A stretch of 64,000 bases of DNA from Buxus sempervirens. Taxonomy: Eukaryota > Streptophyta > Magnoliopsida > Buxales > Buxaceae. The notes beneath the pieces are model-generated. The model worked only from the letters and a program-made list of their open reading frames with translations, had not been told where the DNA came from and made no database searches. The stretch is from the NCBI GenBank assembly GCA_947561395.2, contig OX387182.1:5318595-5382594 (forward strand), given 5' to 3'. Positions 1 through 12,840 of this stretch are shown piece after piece (position 1 is the first letter of the stretch; every line of letters begins with the position of its first letter). The translations under genes were made by a program, and so were the position numbers.

Positions 1-1168
1 TTTTTTTTTCTTCCTCAATCAAAAGGCTTGCTATATGTATTTTGGTCTTATTTGATTTTTGAGAACTGATTATTATTGAGAAATACTTTCTGATATTGGG
101 GCATGTATTTTGGTCTTATCTGATTTGGAGAACTTTTATGATTGAGAAATGGTTTCTATTATTTGCTCTGTAAAACCCTAAACCCAGATATGGAGTTTTG
201 GATGTTTGAGATTATCATGTGTTAAAGAATAAAAAATAAGTCTTTACTTGATACATATCTGGCATGTAATTCTTTTTTGCCTTTAGGAGTTCTTATATTT
301 GTAGGATTAAGAGTCATTTCTTGCCTTGATTCATCCCGAATGTCTATCTGCTTGATGGAGCATCCGGAAGAGAGAGATTGACTACTTCAATTCAAGTGGT
401 CAGCCTTATTGCAAAATTTTGACAAATTTTGAGGGAGGGAATATGGAGATTGAACTTCAATTCAAGTGGTCAGCCTTATACTAGGCATGGACCAATTGGT
501 CTTTAATTTTAAGAAAATTTGACTGATAGGTAACTTTCTACAAGGGTGAGATTTTAAGGGATTTAGAGGCCTTCAACCCAGAATTTACAGATCTCAAAGG
601 TAATTGGAATATTAATTTGTGGAATTGAAAATGGAGATTAGGTGCTTGTCTTGACTTTGAATTTGTGATTTAAATTTTCAGGTCTGTTAGGTAGGTCTGT
701 AGACGTGGCTTTAGGAGTTATATGCTGTAAGTGGCTGAGCATTTTTTACGAGAAGAAAACAAAACTAAGTGATTGTGAGAATCACATAATATTTGTTTGT
801 GTTATCTACACATCTGGAGATGTGATTGGTGCTAAGAAAAGGAGATCCATTTAGTTGATTTGCTTGTAGAGAAGAAAATAGAGAGTTTGTTACTACTCTC
901 AGAATATTTAAAAGATTTAAATACAATCTAAGCTTAATCCGGTGCAATTTCTTAAAATTCAATTAGAATCTTTTTTTTTTTTTGAGTCAATACTGAAGTT
1001 AATTCTTTACAGGAGAAAGATGAAGCAATAGACAATAAAACTCTACTTTAACGAAGTTTTACTTTATTTTGTTTTGCTTGTTGTAAAGTTGTAATTGTTT
1101 TAAGTCTATTGTTGATAATTATGTTCAGTTCTAATTGAAATTGAGTTCCTCCATCTTTGATAGGAAGA
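1..1168. other. AT-rich flank with short direct repeats
   Basis: No gene is visible before the GRF exon. Two direct repeats stand out. One is a diverged pair at about 29-165 sharing the words tgtattttggtctta and gattgagaaat. The other is a 26-bp exact repeat at 384-409 and 454-479 (acttcaattcaagtgg...), 70 bp apart. These look like local slippage duplications. The last hundred bases before 1169 could be leader of the GRF gene. Confidence 0.4.
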
Positions 1169-1489
1169 ATGGCTGCAATCCAATGTCCATATGCACAAGG
1201 GAAATGTTTGATAGTAAAATTGCACACCCAAAAAAATCCCGGTAGAGAATTTTATCGATGCCCATCCTGGGTAAGTATCAACTTCTAAGGAATTCCAATC
1301 TATTATGAAAACAAAAGAAGTCTTCATAAATGTACTAAGATTCTTTTCTTATTGATGCAGAAAGACAATGACTGTAGGTTTTTTTTTTGTGGGTTGATGA
1401 GTGCAAGATATGTCCTTGCAATAGAGGTCCATGCATTCTGTAACACAACTCACATTAAGGAAACGACACCATTCAACCAAATGAACTGA
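1169..1489 (+). CDS. Small GRF-type zinc-finger protein, two exons
   Basis: Two exons, 1169-1270 and 1361-1489, join in phase 0 and give 76 residues ending in TGA. The donor is TGG|gtaagt and the acceptor is tgatgcag|AAA, both good plant sites. The product starts MAAIQCPYAQGKC and holds the GRF zinc-finger signature: Cys residues near 6 and 13, then NPGREFYRCP at about residues 23-32. After the intron comes a further Cys with paired Phe (DCRFFF). GRF fingers are zinc-binding nucleic-acid modules, and plants carry many short stand-alone copies. Only the finger is present, with no partner domain, and the C-terminal 30 residues are not recognisable. It lies tail to tail with a truncated Mutator-type transposase gene, so it may be element cargo or a relic rather than a working gene. 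The domain is clear, but whether it is expressed is not. Confidence 0.6.
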
Positions 1490-1847
1490 AACATAATTGT
1501 GGTGCATTACTTGAACACGAACAACATTCATGCCCTGAAACATTTAAGCTGAAAGCAAAACATCAAGAGAACACCATCCCACACACCAGTTAATGTCTTG
1601 TAGCATATGGGAAAAACAAAAGCAAATGGAAAAGAACAGATGAAGTGAAAATCCCACCATAAAAATCCAACCAAGAACAAAAACTTAAAAATCCTTGTAA
1701 CATGTCCAATGAAACGAAATAAGCCACAAATGCCACGTTGCTTCTTGTTCTCCCCATCACCTATTGTCACAATAAGAAAACTAATAACTAATAAGTATAA
1801 AATTTTAGAAAGCAAATACTGAGACCCTATTAATTAGTTTCAACCAA

Positions 1848-2666
1848 TTACTTGTTGCTTGACGTTATGCCACGTGGAGAGAACTTAGGTCTCAGTGATG
1901 CATGTAGTCTCCATTTACAACCGTCATGAGCACATCCAACTGTGACCCGAGTTCTCTCATTCTTCATTCTCTTTATGTTGAATCCTTCTTTAATTGCAAA
2001 CTCAGCTAGGGCTTTTCTGAGATCATTGATGTTAGGAAATAGCATACCTTTCTCAAGTTTAGGCTCTTCCATACCATGGTCCATATCAAATTCAAAACTC
2101 CCATCCCCGTCATGTTCATCATCTGGATCACATAAACTTTGATAGTCAAGATTAGACTCATAATTAGAGAGTTGGTTTCCATCATCTTCGTCATATTCAA
2201 AACCTACTTCATCATGTTCTCGTGGTACACGTGTGTCATTCAACACTTCACCTTCTTCTTCTTCATTACTCAACTCATCTTCATCTTCACTTATTATAAC
2301 CTCTTCCTCCACCCAATCTTCATCATCTATGGATTCTCGCTCCTCACTTCTTCTTCCACCTGAAGTAGCCGCTTCCTCTTGGGTACATTGGGATACTAGA
2401 ATTGCAAGCTCTTCATCCAAAACCAAGTAGATCTCGTTTACATTGCTATAGAACTCAAACACCTTCATTAATGTTGCATCACCATCAATAACGTGTAAAT
2501 CTTGTGAACCAGGAGCACGATATTTGATGGTGAAAGCATTACCAACATCAACCTTAGCAACGTTCGCGGCATCATCCGCCAAATCAAGATAACTATATCT
2601 ATCCTCGTCCACATTATCAATATAATCAACCCCTCTTGGGTGATGAATTGTCAGTGTATGCAACAT
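1848..2666 (-). CDS. MuDR-type transposase, N-terminal part only
   Basis: Minus-strand frame of 272 residues starting MLHTLTIHHPRG at 2666. The first ~90 residues resemble the plant MuDR leader domain (FTIKYRAPGS..., then a stretch ending EIYLVLDEE). A long acidic, low-complexity stretch follows at about 95-200. The MuDR DNA-binding domain is at about 208-258 (GMLFPNINDLRKALAEFA, then CAHDGCKWRLHAS with the expected Cys pair and WRLHAS). Full MuDR proteins continue with a DDE catalytic core and a SWIM zinc finger. Here the frame stops soon after WRLHAS and neither is present downstream, so this is a 5' fragment that cannot transpose by itself. An acceptor-like CTATTAG lies about 25 bases upstream of the ATG and fits a spliced leader. 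Confidence 0.8.
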   Translation of the reverse strand: MLHTLTIHHPRGVDYIDNVDEDRYSYLDLADDAANVAKVDVGNAFTIKYRAPGSQDLHVIDGDATLMKVFEFYSNVNEIYLVLDEELAILVSQCTQEEAATSGGRRSEERESIDDEDWVEEEVIISEDEDELSNEEEEGEVLNDTRVPREHDEVGFEYDEDDGNQLSNYESNLDYQSLCDPDDEHDGDGSFEFDMDHGMEEPKLEKGMLFPNINDLRKALAEFAIKEGFNIKRMKNERTRVTVGCAHDGCKWRLHASLRPKFSPRGITSSNK

Positions 2667-4912
2667 GTTAAGAAGAAACTACACCTAATAGATTGAACAA
2701 GATGAAATTAGCTAAGGCGTAAAGTATAAATCAAATGGTGCAAAAGTAAGCCTTCTAGAAATATAGGATTCAGATGTGGAAACAACAGACTAATAGAGAC
2801 AAATAAATGCATTTAGATACATTAAGAATAATCAGATTAATCTGATTATATAGGTCAATAGTATTGGTTCTATCCCACGATCACAAGGTTTTTTTTATCC
2901 GTAGTAAGAAGCTGCCAATATGAAGAGACAATAACCCTTGAATCACAAAATTCCTTTACCAAACAAGGTAGATATCAATAAACAGAATTCAAATGTTCTC
3001 TTACCTTAACGAGGACTATAAGAGAACCTGAAAAATTATGCACCTCACCACCAAAATCCAAGCTCATATGAGATTAAAACAAGTCTTAAAGAACATTTGT
3101 CTTTTTTGTTTGTTTGTGCCCTTTTCCCCTTTCCTTGCACTCTAACCCACATGGGCCACATGCCATCATGAAATGGGACTACTCAACAGCTGTGACCCTT
3201 GGAAAATATAAAAAAAGAACTGTAGGTTCAGAACCATATTATCTTGGAACCCTTACACAAAATTTAAGTTTATTTCCCTACATAATTATAACAAGCCACA
3301 CAGATTTAGATACTATATGTACACTATTCCAGCAAAATTTAATGGATGGTCCCTTGCAACTGATCTAATCATGCTATTGTTGGTTATGAAACCTACCTGG
3401 AATTTCAAGAATCCAAACATATAGATTGAAGAACAAGCTACTCCTTGAGGAGGATTCTTGAAACAACAAAGCTATGCAATAGTATTCTGACTGCAGGCAA
3501 CTCTTGAGATGAAACAGCTGCCTCAGTTTGTATGGTTGAGATACAGGTTCACCATGATTTTCTATGAGAGCTAACAAGTAAGAGAGATTAGGTAGTTGCA
3601 ACACATGAATTAAATTAACTAATTAACTATGATTTTTAACTAACAAAGTAGACAAAGTTTGTTGAAGATAACATTTGTTCAACATGAATTAGGCAAAAAT
3701 AGTCGCACTTACACAAGATCCATTGGGTGTGAAGGCATCCTAACCGATAAAATTTTACAGGAAATAAAACAAAAAAAATACAAATAAACAGATAAAAAAA
3801 GTTCATATGCATCCGCGATGAATAAATGCAAAGCATACCTTACTGAGATGGAAGTAGAAACTTGATCACCGGCCAAATATATCTTTCAGATTTGCGAGTA
3901 ACCAAAATCTATACTATATACTAGCTGTGGAGTTAAAAAGAGCAAACAAAGTATAAGAATACACGAAAGTATGCCCTAAAGAAATGCAAAAACAACAAAA
4001 TATGGCAATTGAAGGAAAATCTTAAGCCATTATTAATAAAGGGTGAACAACTACAAATTCAGCAGTTAAAATGCAACTCATGGGCACAGATTGGAAGGGC
4101 TGGCATTCATTTGTTTATCTGGTTCACATTTACATCAATGTGAACTCTGTAAATCTCCGCAAGAAAGCCCTTGAGGCCTTGCCCACACAAAGTGATCAAT
4201 AAAAGCTTCAAAATAAAATACACTAATCTTCTTAAAGCTAATGATCACAAAGCCAAAATGTCATAGTCTCAGAAAGCATGGGTAAGCAATTTCCAAAAGA
4301 AACCCTAGAAACCCAGAAAATCCCTGAAAATACACAAAAGTTGATGGAAAAAGACAAGCACGACGATCATTGTACGAAAGAAACGTAAAAACTAAAAACA
4401 ATAACAAATCCGCAAAGCAAAGAAAATTTCTACATCCATTCACGCCAAAAGATCGTGTACTGTTCGACTTAAGCTAAGAAGATGACGTTAGGTTAGGCAG
4501 AAAACCTCAAGTGCTTGAAAATCATAATTTATTTAATAAATTCAACTCGTGGGCACTCTTCGTTAGGGCTCACTGGTATAGCAATTGAGGAAGAGACGCA
4601 CCTAGTTTGCGTTGAGCCGCAACTGCCGATCACTTGCAGGAGGAGAACGAAAGGGGGATGTGATCGCTAGGGCTTCGTCTTCGGGTTTCTTTGTGAAGGG
4701 GATTTCTTCGTGAAGGGGATGCAAGCAACAGAAAGGGAGATTGGGGCTTCTTTGGGTTTTGGAGTTCTCTCAAACGTGGAGAAGAGAACGAAGAGGAGCC
4801 AGGGGCATTTCGGCCATTTGAAAAAAAGAACTAACGGTGTTTGTGTACAATGTAAGGGTAAGGGTAGTAGGTGATGCTTTTTGAACCTTGGGGGGTGTCC
4901 GTGACACTTTTC
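1848..4912 (-). mobile_element. Truncated Mutator-like element (MULE), right end near 4.9 kb
   Basis: Besides the transposase fragment, 4600-4790 on the minus strand reads as a leader: CT-rich, with repeated CCCTTCAC...AAGAAA words and a donor AACTAG|gtgcg near 4601. Bases 4800-4912 resemble the inner-to-outer order of Mutator terminal repeats (actaacggtgtttgtgtaca, then ggggggtgtccgtgacactttt) and are similar in organisation, though not identical, to the MITE at 15139. The opposite terminal repeat was not found at 1-1848, so the element is truncated or extends past the window. 2670-4600 otherwise holds AT-rich intron-like DNA. Confidence 0.55.
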
Positions 4913-5360
4913 CTTGGATTTTTTCGTTTCAATTATGATGAAAAGCATAATGAGAGTCTTTATTATTTTAAAATCTTTGACATATTTTACCATAATTTTT
5001 TGATCTTTCACCTATTTTACTATTTCTTGATTTTTTTTTCGTTTGATTTATTTGTATGTGTTTATTATACAATAAATATTTTCTTCTTTTGCTTTTTAAA
5101 GCTTTTTTTTCTAGACTATATCATTGGGCTTTCTTTTTCGAGTTCATTTCAATATATGCGTATATCATTTGTTTTTATTAAGCTTCATGCATATTTTTTC
5201 TTTTTAATTTGATTTATTTTTTTTTTATATGATAAAATGAATTTTAAAACCTGTTAATCAAATGTAGTATAATGTAGACCTAAAGAATGAACAAATGTCG
5301 AACTCTCTATGATGTGAGGGTAATTCAAATGGGAGACTAATTTTGAGATAATAACGGAAT
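4913..5360. repeat. T-rich dispersed repeat, copy A
   Basis: T-rich sequence alignable by eye to about 11500-12240. Shared landmarks in the same order are an aaaatctttgaca...ttttaccat block, attaagcttcatgc/attaagcttcacac, gataaaatg...aaaac...ttaatc, and a stretch with gatgtgagg. Copies are diverged with many small indels. The family is unknown to me. Confidence 0.5.
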
Positions 5361-7495
5361 TGGAGATTTTTAACTGTGGAGAACTTCAGTTATTTTCGAA
5401 GTATCATATCAGCATATGTTGTTTTTGCTGACATCAATTTGGTAAGGTGGTTGCCTTGTTCTTTTGATGGGTTTTTGTGCTGCACTGTTACTGTTAACTT
5501 ACTTGTTCTTGGATTTTATATATATATTTTTAATCAATTCTAGTAATTTTGTGATTTCCCCCTCTTGGAGTAATATTCGTGGAATGGAGCAGACTATTTT
5601 GTTTCAACAGGCTTCAAAGGTATTTTCCATTTATATCTCATAGTTAAAATTTTAGCTCTATCAACTGATTGTTCTAGTGGTTTGATGGTTTATATAGTGA
5701 AATATCATATTTTGGTGTTTTTAAATTCAATTGAATGTTTTTATATTGTCAACACATTTTTTGTTTGCGTGAAATGGATGTCATTGTCTACAGTGTGACA
5801 GTTAGTAGCACTGCTTGTTACTGATTTCCTTAAAATGGATCAAACAATCATTTGTTGTTTCTTTTATTTGTTTGCCTATAAAATTACTTTGCTCATTAAA
5901 TTTATTAACAGGCAATGAAATATTGAATGTTGCACTATTACAGATGTATGCTTTTTATATTCTTGTAGGTCTAGCGTATTGTACCACATGAGATTTCATG
6001 TTTTTTATTCATGTCTTGTATGATAGAACAATAAGGGTCAATTTACATGCTTTGGGGCATATGGTTTTAGGTTTCATAATGAGATTTTGACTTTTGCTAG
6101 GCATTGGAGGAAATTTCACAAAACTTTGTAGTTTTACAATAAAATATGCAAACTTCTTTGATGCCATGTATAAGTTGGATTTCTTCATATTCATAAGGAA
6201 TTGGTGAACTTGCATTTGATATTTTGGGAGTTCCATGGTTTCTAGACATTATAGATGCATGTCATTCTGTTGGTCCAATAGAATTGGTGAATTGTCTCTG
6301 TTTATATAATTTGTCTAGATGTCAGAAATGCATGTGATTCTGTTGGTTCAACATGGTTAAACGAAAGAAATGTGACCTTATTTTGCGGTCTCTTGTCCTT
6401 GTTCATGTTATTTCACTCGTCACATTTGAGGGCATGCTGTTGTATCTTCTCTTTTCATGTATGATTCACTTTCTGGCCTTGAAGTTAAATTTGGGACTTG
6501 ATCTTGCTATGCTTAAATTGATTTATTTAGAGAAATGGCAGAATGCATGTGGTGAAAGCATCTTAATTGGCACTTTACGCTGCTTTATCACTTAATGGGG
6601 GTATAAATTTTAATGTTGGCTTCTAATTGTTGCCACTCATCCATTGATGTATTTAACTCAGCTACACCCAAGCTTTGAAAATGTCCTTGTTGCCTATATT
6701 TTGGTAGACAGAGCATTGCTGATTCAGTTGATTTCTTGGGAAAAGTTTTTTGTTTATTTGCATTGTATACATTGCTTCATCATTCTCCAAATATCTAATT
6801 CAATGGGCATTCGGTAATTGCTTTTTCGTTGTTTGTAATTAATATAGTTGTGGAAATGACCATCTTGTGGTCTTTTAAGTCATTGTATTTTCCATATATT
6901 TCTGAAATAATATAATATTTGTATTTTGCATTTTAATAACCTAATTTGCTTTGCTTGTAGGTGACTCCCATTTATACTGTTTCTTCATTGAGTGGTTAAT
7001 TGTAGTTTCAATTTCTTTGTTCTCGCTCTGTAACCTCTGTATATTTGGTAAACCTGTTCACACTGTTTGGAGAAATGTCATATATCTAAGGAATTATGGG
7101 CTTCACTTAGTTTTCTTCTATGAATTCTTGTTCATAAATATTTTGATGGTTGTGACGCTCACGCATATTCATATTTGTATCCACAAAGTGCATGATGCCT
7201 GTTCTAGAAGTTTCTTGAAGTATTTATGCTTGATTTTGTCATTTGTCTTGGCTTTTATTCTTTTCATATTAGGATTCCACATACCTGGGTTGATATTTGT
7301 GATGGATGTAGTTTGAGGTAACCCCATGTTTGCTTGCCCCACCCACTAGATCTTTGTCTAATATGGATGAGGACAACATGGATAATGATAGCTTTTCCAG
7401 AATTGTCTTGGTATTTAATGAGAGTTTTGAACTTATATATTGGTTATGGTGTCATTATTTGGTTATTTTGTTTTTGTATGACGGATTGTACACAG
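5361..7495. other. AT-rich DNA with weak exon-like islands
   Basis: Mostly T-rich intron-like DNA. An island at about 5541-5622, after a ttctag acceptor and ending ...GCTTCAAAG|gtattt, is open in one frame (contains MEQTILFQQASK). A second at about 5386-5452 ends before gtaagg. Neither is recognisable, and the second overlaps sequence related to the repeats at 12.2 and 17.6 kb. No convincing gene model can be built. Confidence 0.25.
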
Positions 7496-7560
7496 GGCCA
7501 CCTACTGATGATCTGTTAAAGGGGTTGATTGGCGTCGTTGTTACTGAATTGGCACATATG
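7496..7560 (+). other. Exon-like island, unrecognised
   Basis: After acceptor tgtacacag, 65 bases are open in one frame (PPTDDLLKGLIGVV, then VTELAHM) and end in phase 0 at donor ATG|gtatga. The next comparable island, 15692-15768, starts in phase 0 and would follow naturally. The residue make-up looks coding, but I do not recognise the family. It could be one exon of a plus-strand gene whose intron was inflated by the solo LTR and T-rich repeats. Confidence 0.3.
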
Positions 7561-7801
7561 GTATGAGCTCTATGTGTATTCTCTTTCTCTTTTCTATTTC
7601 TTGATAATGTAACCTTCGCATAAAAAAATGGGTTGTAATCCAGTGTAGATCTTGTTGAACTGGGTGCCTGAAAAGGGATGGACACAGACTTATATTAATC
7701 TTTTGTATTATTTCTAAAAATGGCTGTGATCATACTAGAATATATATTTACATACTACCAGTTGATGTTTTTACCATTGAAAGAAGTCAAGAATGCTAAC
7801 T

Positions 7802-10773
7802 TGTAAGACCTCGGAATTTGGAAAAACTTTAATTAAGATTAATTAAATAAAATTAAGTAAGAACAATTACTTAGACCAATGATTCACTAGGTTGGTTTAG
7901 TTTAATTGAAATGGTTCAATGGCTCAATGGATTAGTGGTTCAAGGTTCAATAATATGCTAAAGCAATAACCCGTAAGCTCTTTCAATTGCATTTGGTCGT
8001 TAGGGTTAGAAAAAAGAAAAAAAAACGAATAAAAGAGGAAATCGCAGAAGAGAGGAAGCCGTGGAGAGGAGGAGAGAAGAAGGGAAAAGAAGAAAGAAGA
8101 AAAGAGGAAGAGAAGAAGAAGGAAGGGGTTCTGGTTCGTTTGTCCATCTTGGTTGCTTTTGGGGGTTAACACAAAAAGGGGAAAATGTGGGGGAAAGAAG
8201 AAGAGGAAGAAGAGAAGGGGTGTTCGTTTGGGGGTTTAGCTGCAGAAGAGAAAAGAGAAGAAGAAAAGAAAGGAAGAAGAAGAAGAGGAGGAAGAAAGAG
8301 GGAAGAAGAGAAGAGGGTTTGGGCGACTGGTTTTGTTTTGGGCATAGGATTCTGCGAAATCTGGTAAGTAGCATGTTTTCCTCTGTTTGGTTTGATCGAT
8401 AGTTGTTTTTCTTTCTTTATTATGTAAGCATTTTATTCGATCGATTTCTGGGTTTTTCTGTTGGGATTCTGTTTTGATCGATTTCTGGTTGGTGTTTTTC
8501 TTATTTCTGTAGTTCGCTCAATCACTGTTTGCTTACGATCAATTACTGTTAACAATAAAACGCCCAAACAAAAATCTGCGTGGGTTCTTTTGTTTATGTG
8601 GGTTGTGTGGTTTCACCAACATGTCGCCAAATGCACTAATTCCACTTCTCTGATAAGATTATTTGGGGATGTTTCTCTGGATGTGTGGGTTGTTATGAAA
8701 TTGATTGAAGTAGTTATTATTTGTGGTGATTGGTAAACTAGTTATTATTTGTGGTGATTGGTAACCGAGTAAAAACCTTACTTTGGGATTTTCTTAATTT
8801 CACTTGGTTAGAGTGGGGTCGTTTGGTTTGAGAAACCAATCTCTATTTCAAATTATGGATTGTAATTTAGGTTATGATTGCAGTGTTCAGGTTTGCAAAT
8901 AAGTATTGGGGATTTTCAATATGCTTAAGTCCTGATTAGAATGCGATAGAAATCCTATCTATTAACAATCATGTTTGTTGACAACATGCTTAGGTTGCAA
9001 AGATAGGGCGGTTGTTAGATAAATTTCAGAGATTGCCTGTAATGGTTAATGGATGTTTAAATTGCTGGTGTCCTAAGTATATTAGGAGAATGTGGACTTC
9101 CCAAATTATGGCGGAATTACCATACTTGGAAGTTGAAGTTGGAAGTTAAAAACATAGAAGCCTTTTTTTTATGCTGTCGCAAATTTGTACTATTTCGGTG
9201 GCTTGCGAAGGCTAGGAATATTCGCATAAAAATTCATATTAGCATTCTAAAATTTAGTTTAGGGTATTTGTAGTTGAATGGAATTGGTTTAGGACCAATC
9301 GAAACTCGAGGTATTGCAAGAAAAATCTAGAAAAGTTGATGATTTCCGTCCAGTAGGTTTCGCGGCTGTTTGTAATCACCTGTAGTAAAACAGCCATAAC
9401 TCCCTGTAGGAAACTCCGAATTACGAACCGTTTGTTGCGTTGGAAACTAGACTTATAGAGCTTTCCAACGATATATAACATGTACACAAATTCCTTATTG
9501 ATTCGATCAGGTTTAATTTTCAATTAACTAGTTAGAATCAGTTTTGCAAAGTAAACTGCAAAATCAACCAACCATGAATATTTCTAAATTGTGTTCAAAA
9601 AATTGATTTATAAAAATTATTCTTTACCTTGTTCCGTTAACGATTTGGTTCGATAAAATGATTTGAGATTCGTAATTGGAAATTGAAGCTTATGCTTCTT
9701 GTTAGGTAAGAAAGGCAATGTGCCTAAGGTATCTCGAAAAGCAAAATGGCCTAAGGACTGAAGGGTAGGTGAATTGCGAGATTCACTTAAACTTGGTTAT
9801 GCTTTCAGCAGTTGAATTTTTATGAGTTTGTTTAGCAAACTATTTGATTGATTACTTTTTATACGCGTCTAGGCAGTATTGAGGGTTATGGATCCACAGT
9901 CAGTCTAGATAGTGCATTAGTGTTGGCTTGTCGCGTTAATACCCCAGGCCACTTGCGTACCACCGTGTGGGATCGGTGAGGCCTTCGTGTGGGATCGATG
10001 AGCTACAGCGTGCCAATCCATGCATGGGTGCTCCACTCGTACGATGTCCATGCGCGGCTTCGAAGGCGAGTAGTAAGGTGGCAAACCGGCTAAGGGTGTT
10101 TAACCCGATTTACAGACACGCTAATCCACGAGTCTGGCATAGACAATTTATTTCTAAAATTGTATTGTTATTGGTGAAATGCTTTCTTCGCATGCTTTGA
10201 TTCGTATAAATGTACCATGTTAATTTATTATCTAAAATTGCATAAAGTTGATTATTTCAGGCATTGTGCTACTTACTGGGACATTAGTCTCACGTAAGTT
10301 TTGTTTTTATCGGTTTTGTTTTTAGATCCAGCGGATGAGAAGCGTAGCGGGGCTGAAGTAGAGGATTATCCCGAATATAGGCCAGAGGACTACTTCTATC
10401 CTGGCTAGTGATAGAAAAGGCAACCTTTTTGATAATTGTATATTCATTTTTGGAAACTGTGTATATTGTATATAGTGAGAGAGAGAGAGTTAAGAGATAG
10501 ACAATCTTTGATAACGTACTCTTGTGGAAAGGTTAGTGTGTGATGTGCATGAGATATATAAACTGTGTTTATCAGGTGATTATTTGTGATTGGGGGCTTA
10601 GCCTATTCTCGTATGTACAAGCCATATATTGCCGTTTTTTTTGAAAATTTAGGATTCTATTACCTTCATCCTAGTTAGTTTCTTAAGGTGCCTTATTGTA
10701 ATTTGGGCCCTAAAGTAGCGCTCGGGAGCCAATATAAACCCGACCCGGGTGGACCTGGTTTTGGGGTGCTACA
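7802..10773. mobile_element. Solo LTR of an LTR retrotransposon, about 2.97 kb
   Basis: Starts TGTAAGACCTCGG and ends GGGTGCTACA, the TG...CA ends of an LTR, with a perfect 5-bp target duplication taact at 7797-7801 and 10774-10778. No internal coding region is present between the ends, so it is a solo LTR, probably left by LTR-LTR recombination. The length suggests a large-LTR Ty3/gypsy family, by inference only. A purine-rich tract (about 8030-8310) and a TATA-like atatataaac near 10553 lie inside. The perfect duplication suggests a moderate rather than very old age. Confidence 0.85.
8030..8310 (+). repeat. Purine-rich (GA) tract inside the solo LTR
   Basis: Almost continuous A/G on the plus strand (words such as gaagaagaggaag). 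It produces long spurious low-complexity Arg/Glu/Lys frames on one strand and Ser/Leu/Phe frames on the other. No coding claim is made. Confidence 0.7.
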
Positions 10774-12233
10774 TAACTGCTGATTTGTATATGTAAACTT
10801 AAATAGTCTTTGGAGCTGGAAATTGAAATTATGGTGTTCAAAATGCATTAGTTGTAGCAAGAAGATGAGAAATGGCAACTAGAAATAATAGATGAGCCCT
10901 TTTATTATCTCTTTGTAGTTTTTCATGAAGCAACTTTATTAAAGTATTTTGCACGAGTACAAAATAGACAAACATAAACCTCCTTTCCTTTGACTATGGT
11001 TGTTAATGTGTAGTTAGCGTTTGGATCTTTGCTTATTACTTTGCACATTCAATGAGTTATTCCACATTTCAAGGGTCTGATATTAAGGTTCATGACACTC
11101 TGTTGGATGATGAGGATCTGTAGCTTACATAACATTTTACTAATGAGATTTTCTGCATGTTATGGGGTTTGCAATCCCTTATAATCTGGAATCTAGAAAA
11201 CCTTGAAATCTGCAATCTGAAAATTTTGCAATTTGGAATTTGGAGTGATTTATCAATTTTTCAGTTTTATGATTTAGTAATTTTCTGCTTGCCCTTTGTC
11301 TTTTTCATTGATATTCTTTATCTAATTTTTTTTATATATATTTTTAATTCTATACTTCGATTTGTTTTTACATGCTTTCATTATATTTTAACTATTTTTC
11401 CTTTTTCATTATACATTAAGGCTTTAATTTTGGATTTTCAGTTTGGGTTTTATGTTTAATATTATTTTAGTAAATACTTATTACTTTCCTTTGGTGTTTT
11501 CGTTTAATTTATAACGAAAAAAATATAATGTATCTTTACTATTTTAAGATGTTTGACATCTTTTACCATTCAGTTTTAATGCGTTATTAGTATACCTTTC
11601 ATTTTCTAATATTTTCCTTAATGATTTATTCATTTTTAACGTTTGTGATATGTTAATTTTCTACATGCCCTATGTTTGTCTGTTTCACTGATTTCATTTG
11701 TATTCTAATTTATTTGTATATGTTTTTATTATAATTTAACTATTTTTCCTCTTTTGTTTTTCTTGAAGGAATCTTTTTTGAATTTTCGGGTTATCGAATT
11801 AGGTTTCTTTTTTAAAGTTAACTTTAGTAAATTTCTATATTTCTTCTTTTATTAAGCTTCACACTTATGCGGCCTTTTTAATTTTATTTATTTTGAATTT
11901 CTACACGATAAAATGGTATTCAAAACTCATTAATCTTTCTTTTTTGTTTCCCCTTTGAGATAGACCCATTATTTAAAACACTCATTCATTCAATGGGCTC
12001 CCTTATAGAATTGATTCACTAGTCATAATAGTGTCTTAAAATGCACCAATGACCTTAAGGATTCATTAACCTAGATCCTTTCTAGGTAGCCAATAAGCCT
12101 CGAAAATCCACTTGATAGCTTTAGAGTCGAACATTGTATAACATAGACCCAAAATATGAACAAAGGAACTCCCAATGATGTGAGGGGAATGCCATTGGAA
12201 CACTGATTTGGGGATAACAACTGAATTTGAACC

Positions 12234-12840
12234 TATGGCAGCTAGGACAAGGTTAGCCATAGAGAATTTTCATATGCTTTGAATGCTACCATATCTAGTT
12301 GTCAATGATTTGGAACATTGCTTCTTTGTGAATACTATGTTTTTGATAGTTATGTTGTTATATAATGCATGAGTGAATATGCCACACAGTAGTAAATGTT
12401 AAAGTATGCTTGCAACACATTGATCAGCATATGAACTAGAGTCTTTTTTTTTCTTTTGCTTGTGAGATGTATTTTAAATGCCTACTGCAGACAATGATTA
12501 TATCAAAAGTATGATGTGGGATTTGATTACTCAAAGGGAATCTTGAATTGCTATTTGTTTTTATTGGCACGATAAGTCCCTTTGCTGATTGCAGTTTGCT
12601 TTTTTGAGGTCTGGTTATGGTTATCCAATTATTGACAAATGGAGACCCCAGAATGGTTTTCTTTCAAATTAGGGTTTTCTATGTATGATGAGAAATGCAA
12701 TCTGTATTTTTATTTTTTTATGCTCTTTTGTATTTTTTTTGCCATTCAATTTGATTACTCTATCCCGATAATCACATTTGTTCTTTCACATCTTTTCACT
12801 CAATTTTTTAGTTCTTTCTAAGTCTCTTGTTGATTTGAGT
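12234..12840. repeat. Segmental duplicate, copy 1
   Basis: Matches 17604-18190 in the same orientation. Shared words in order include aaggttagccatagagaat, gatgctaccatatct, the exact run gcttgcaacacattgatcag, gtgagatgtattttaaat, tggttatggttatccaat and ctctatcccgataat. Similarity looks high but with many single differences and small indels. In copy 2 the segment follows a splice-acceptor-like ttttcag. Copy 1 lacks that. Confidence 0.75.

Noticed and set aside
7987-8402. Several Arg/Glu/Lys-rich and Ser/Leu/Phe-rich frames
   Set aside because: They come from the purine-rich tract inside the solo LTR and have no domain.
12066-12260. 64-residue minus-strand frame starting MANLVLAAIG
   Set aside because: It overlaps two dispersed duplicates (copies at 5.3 and 17.6 kb) and is not kept open in them.
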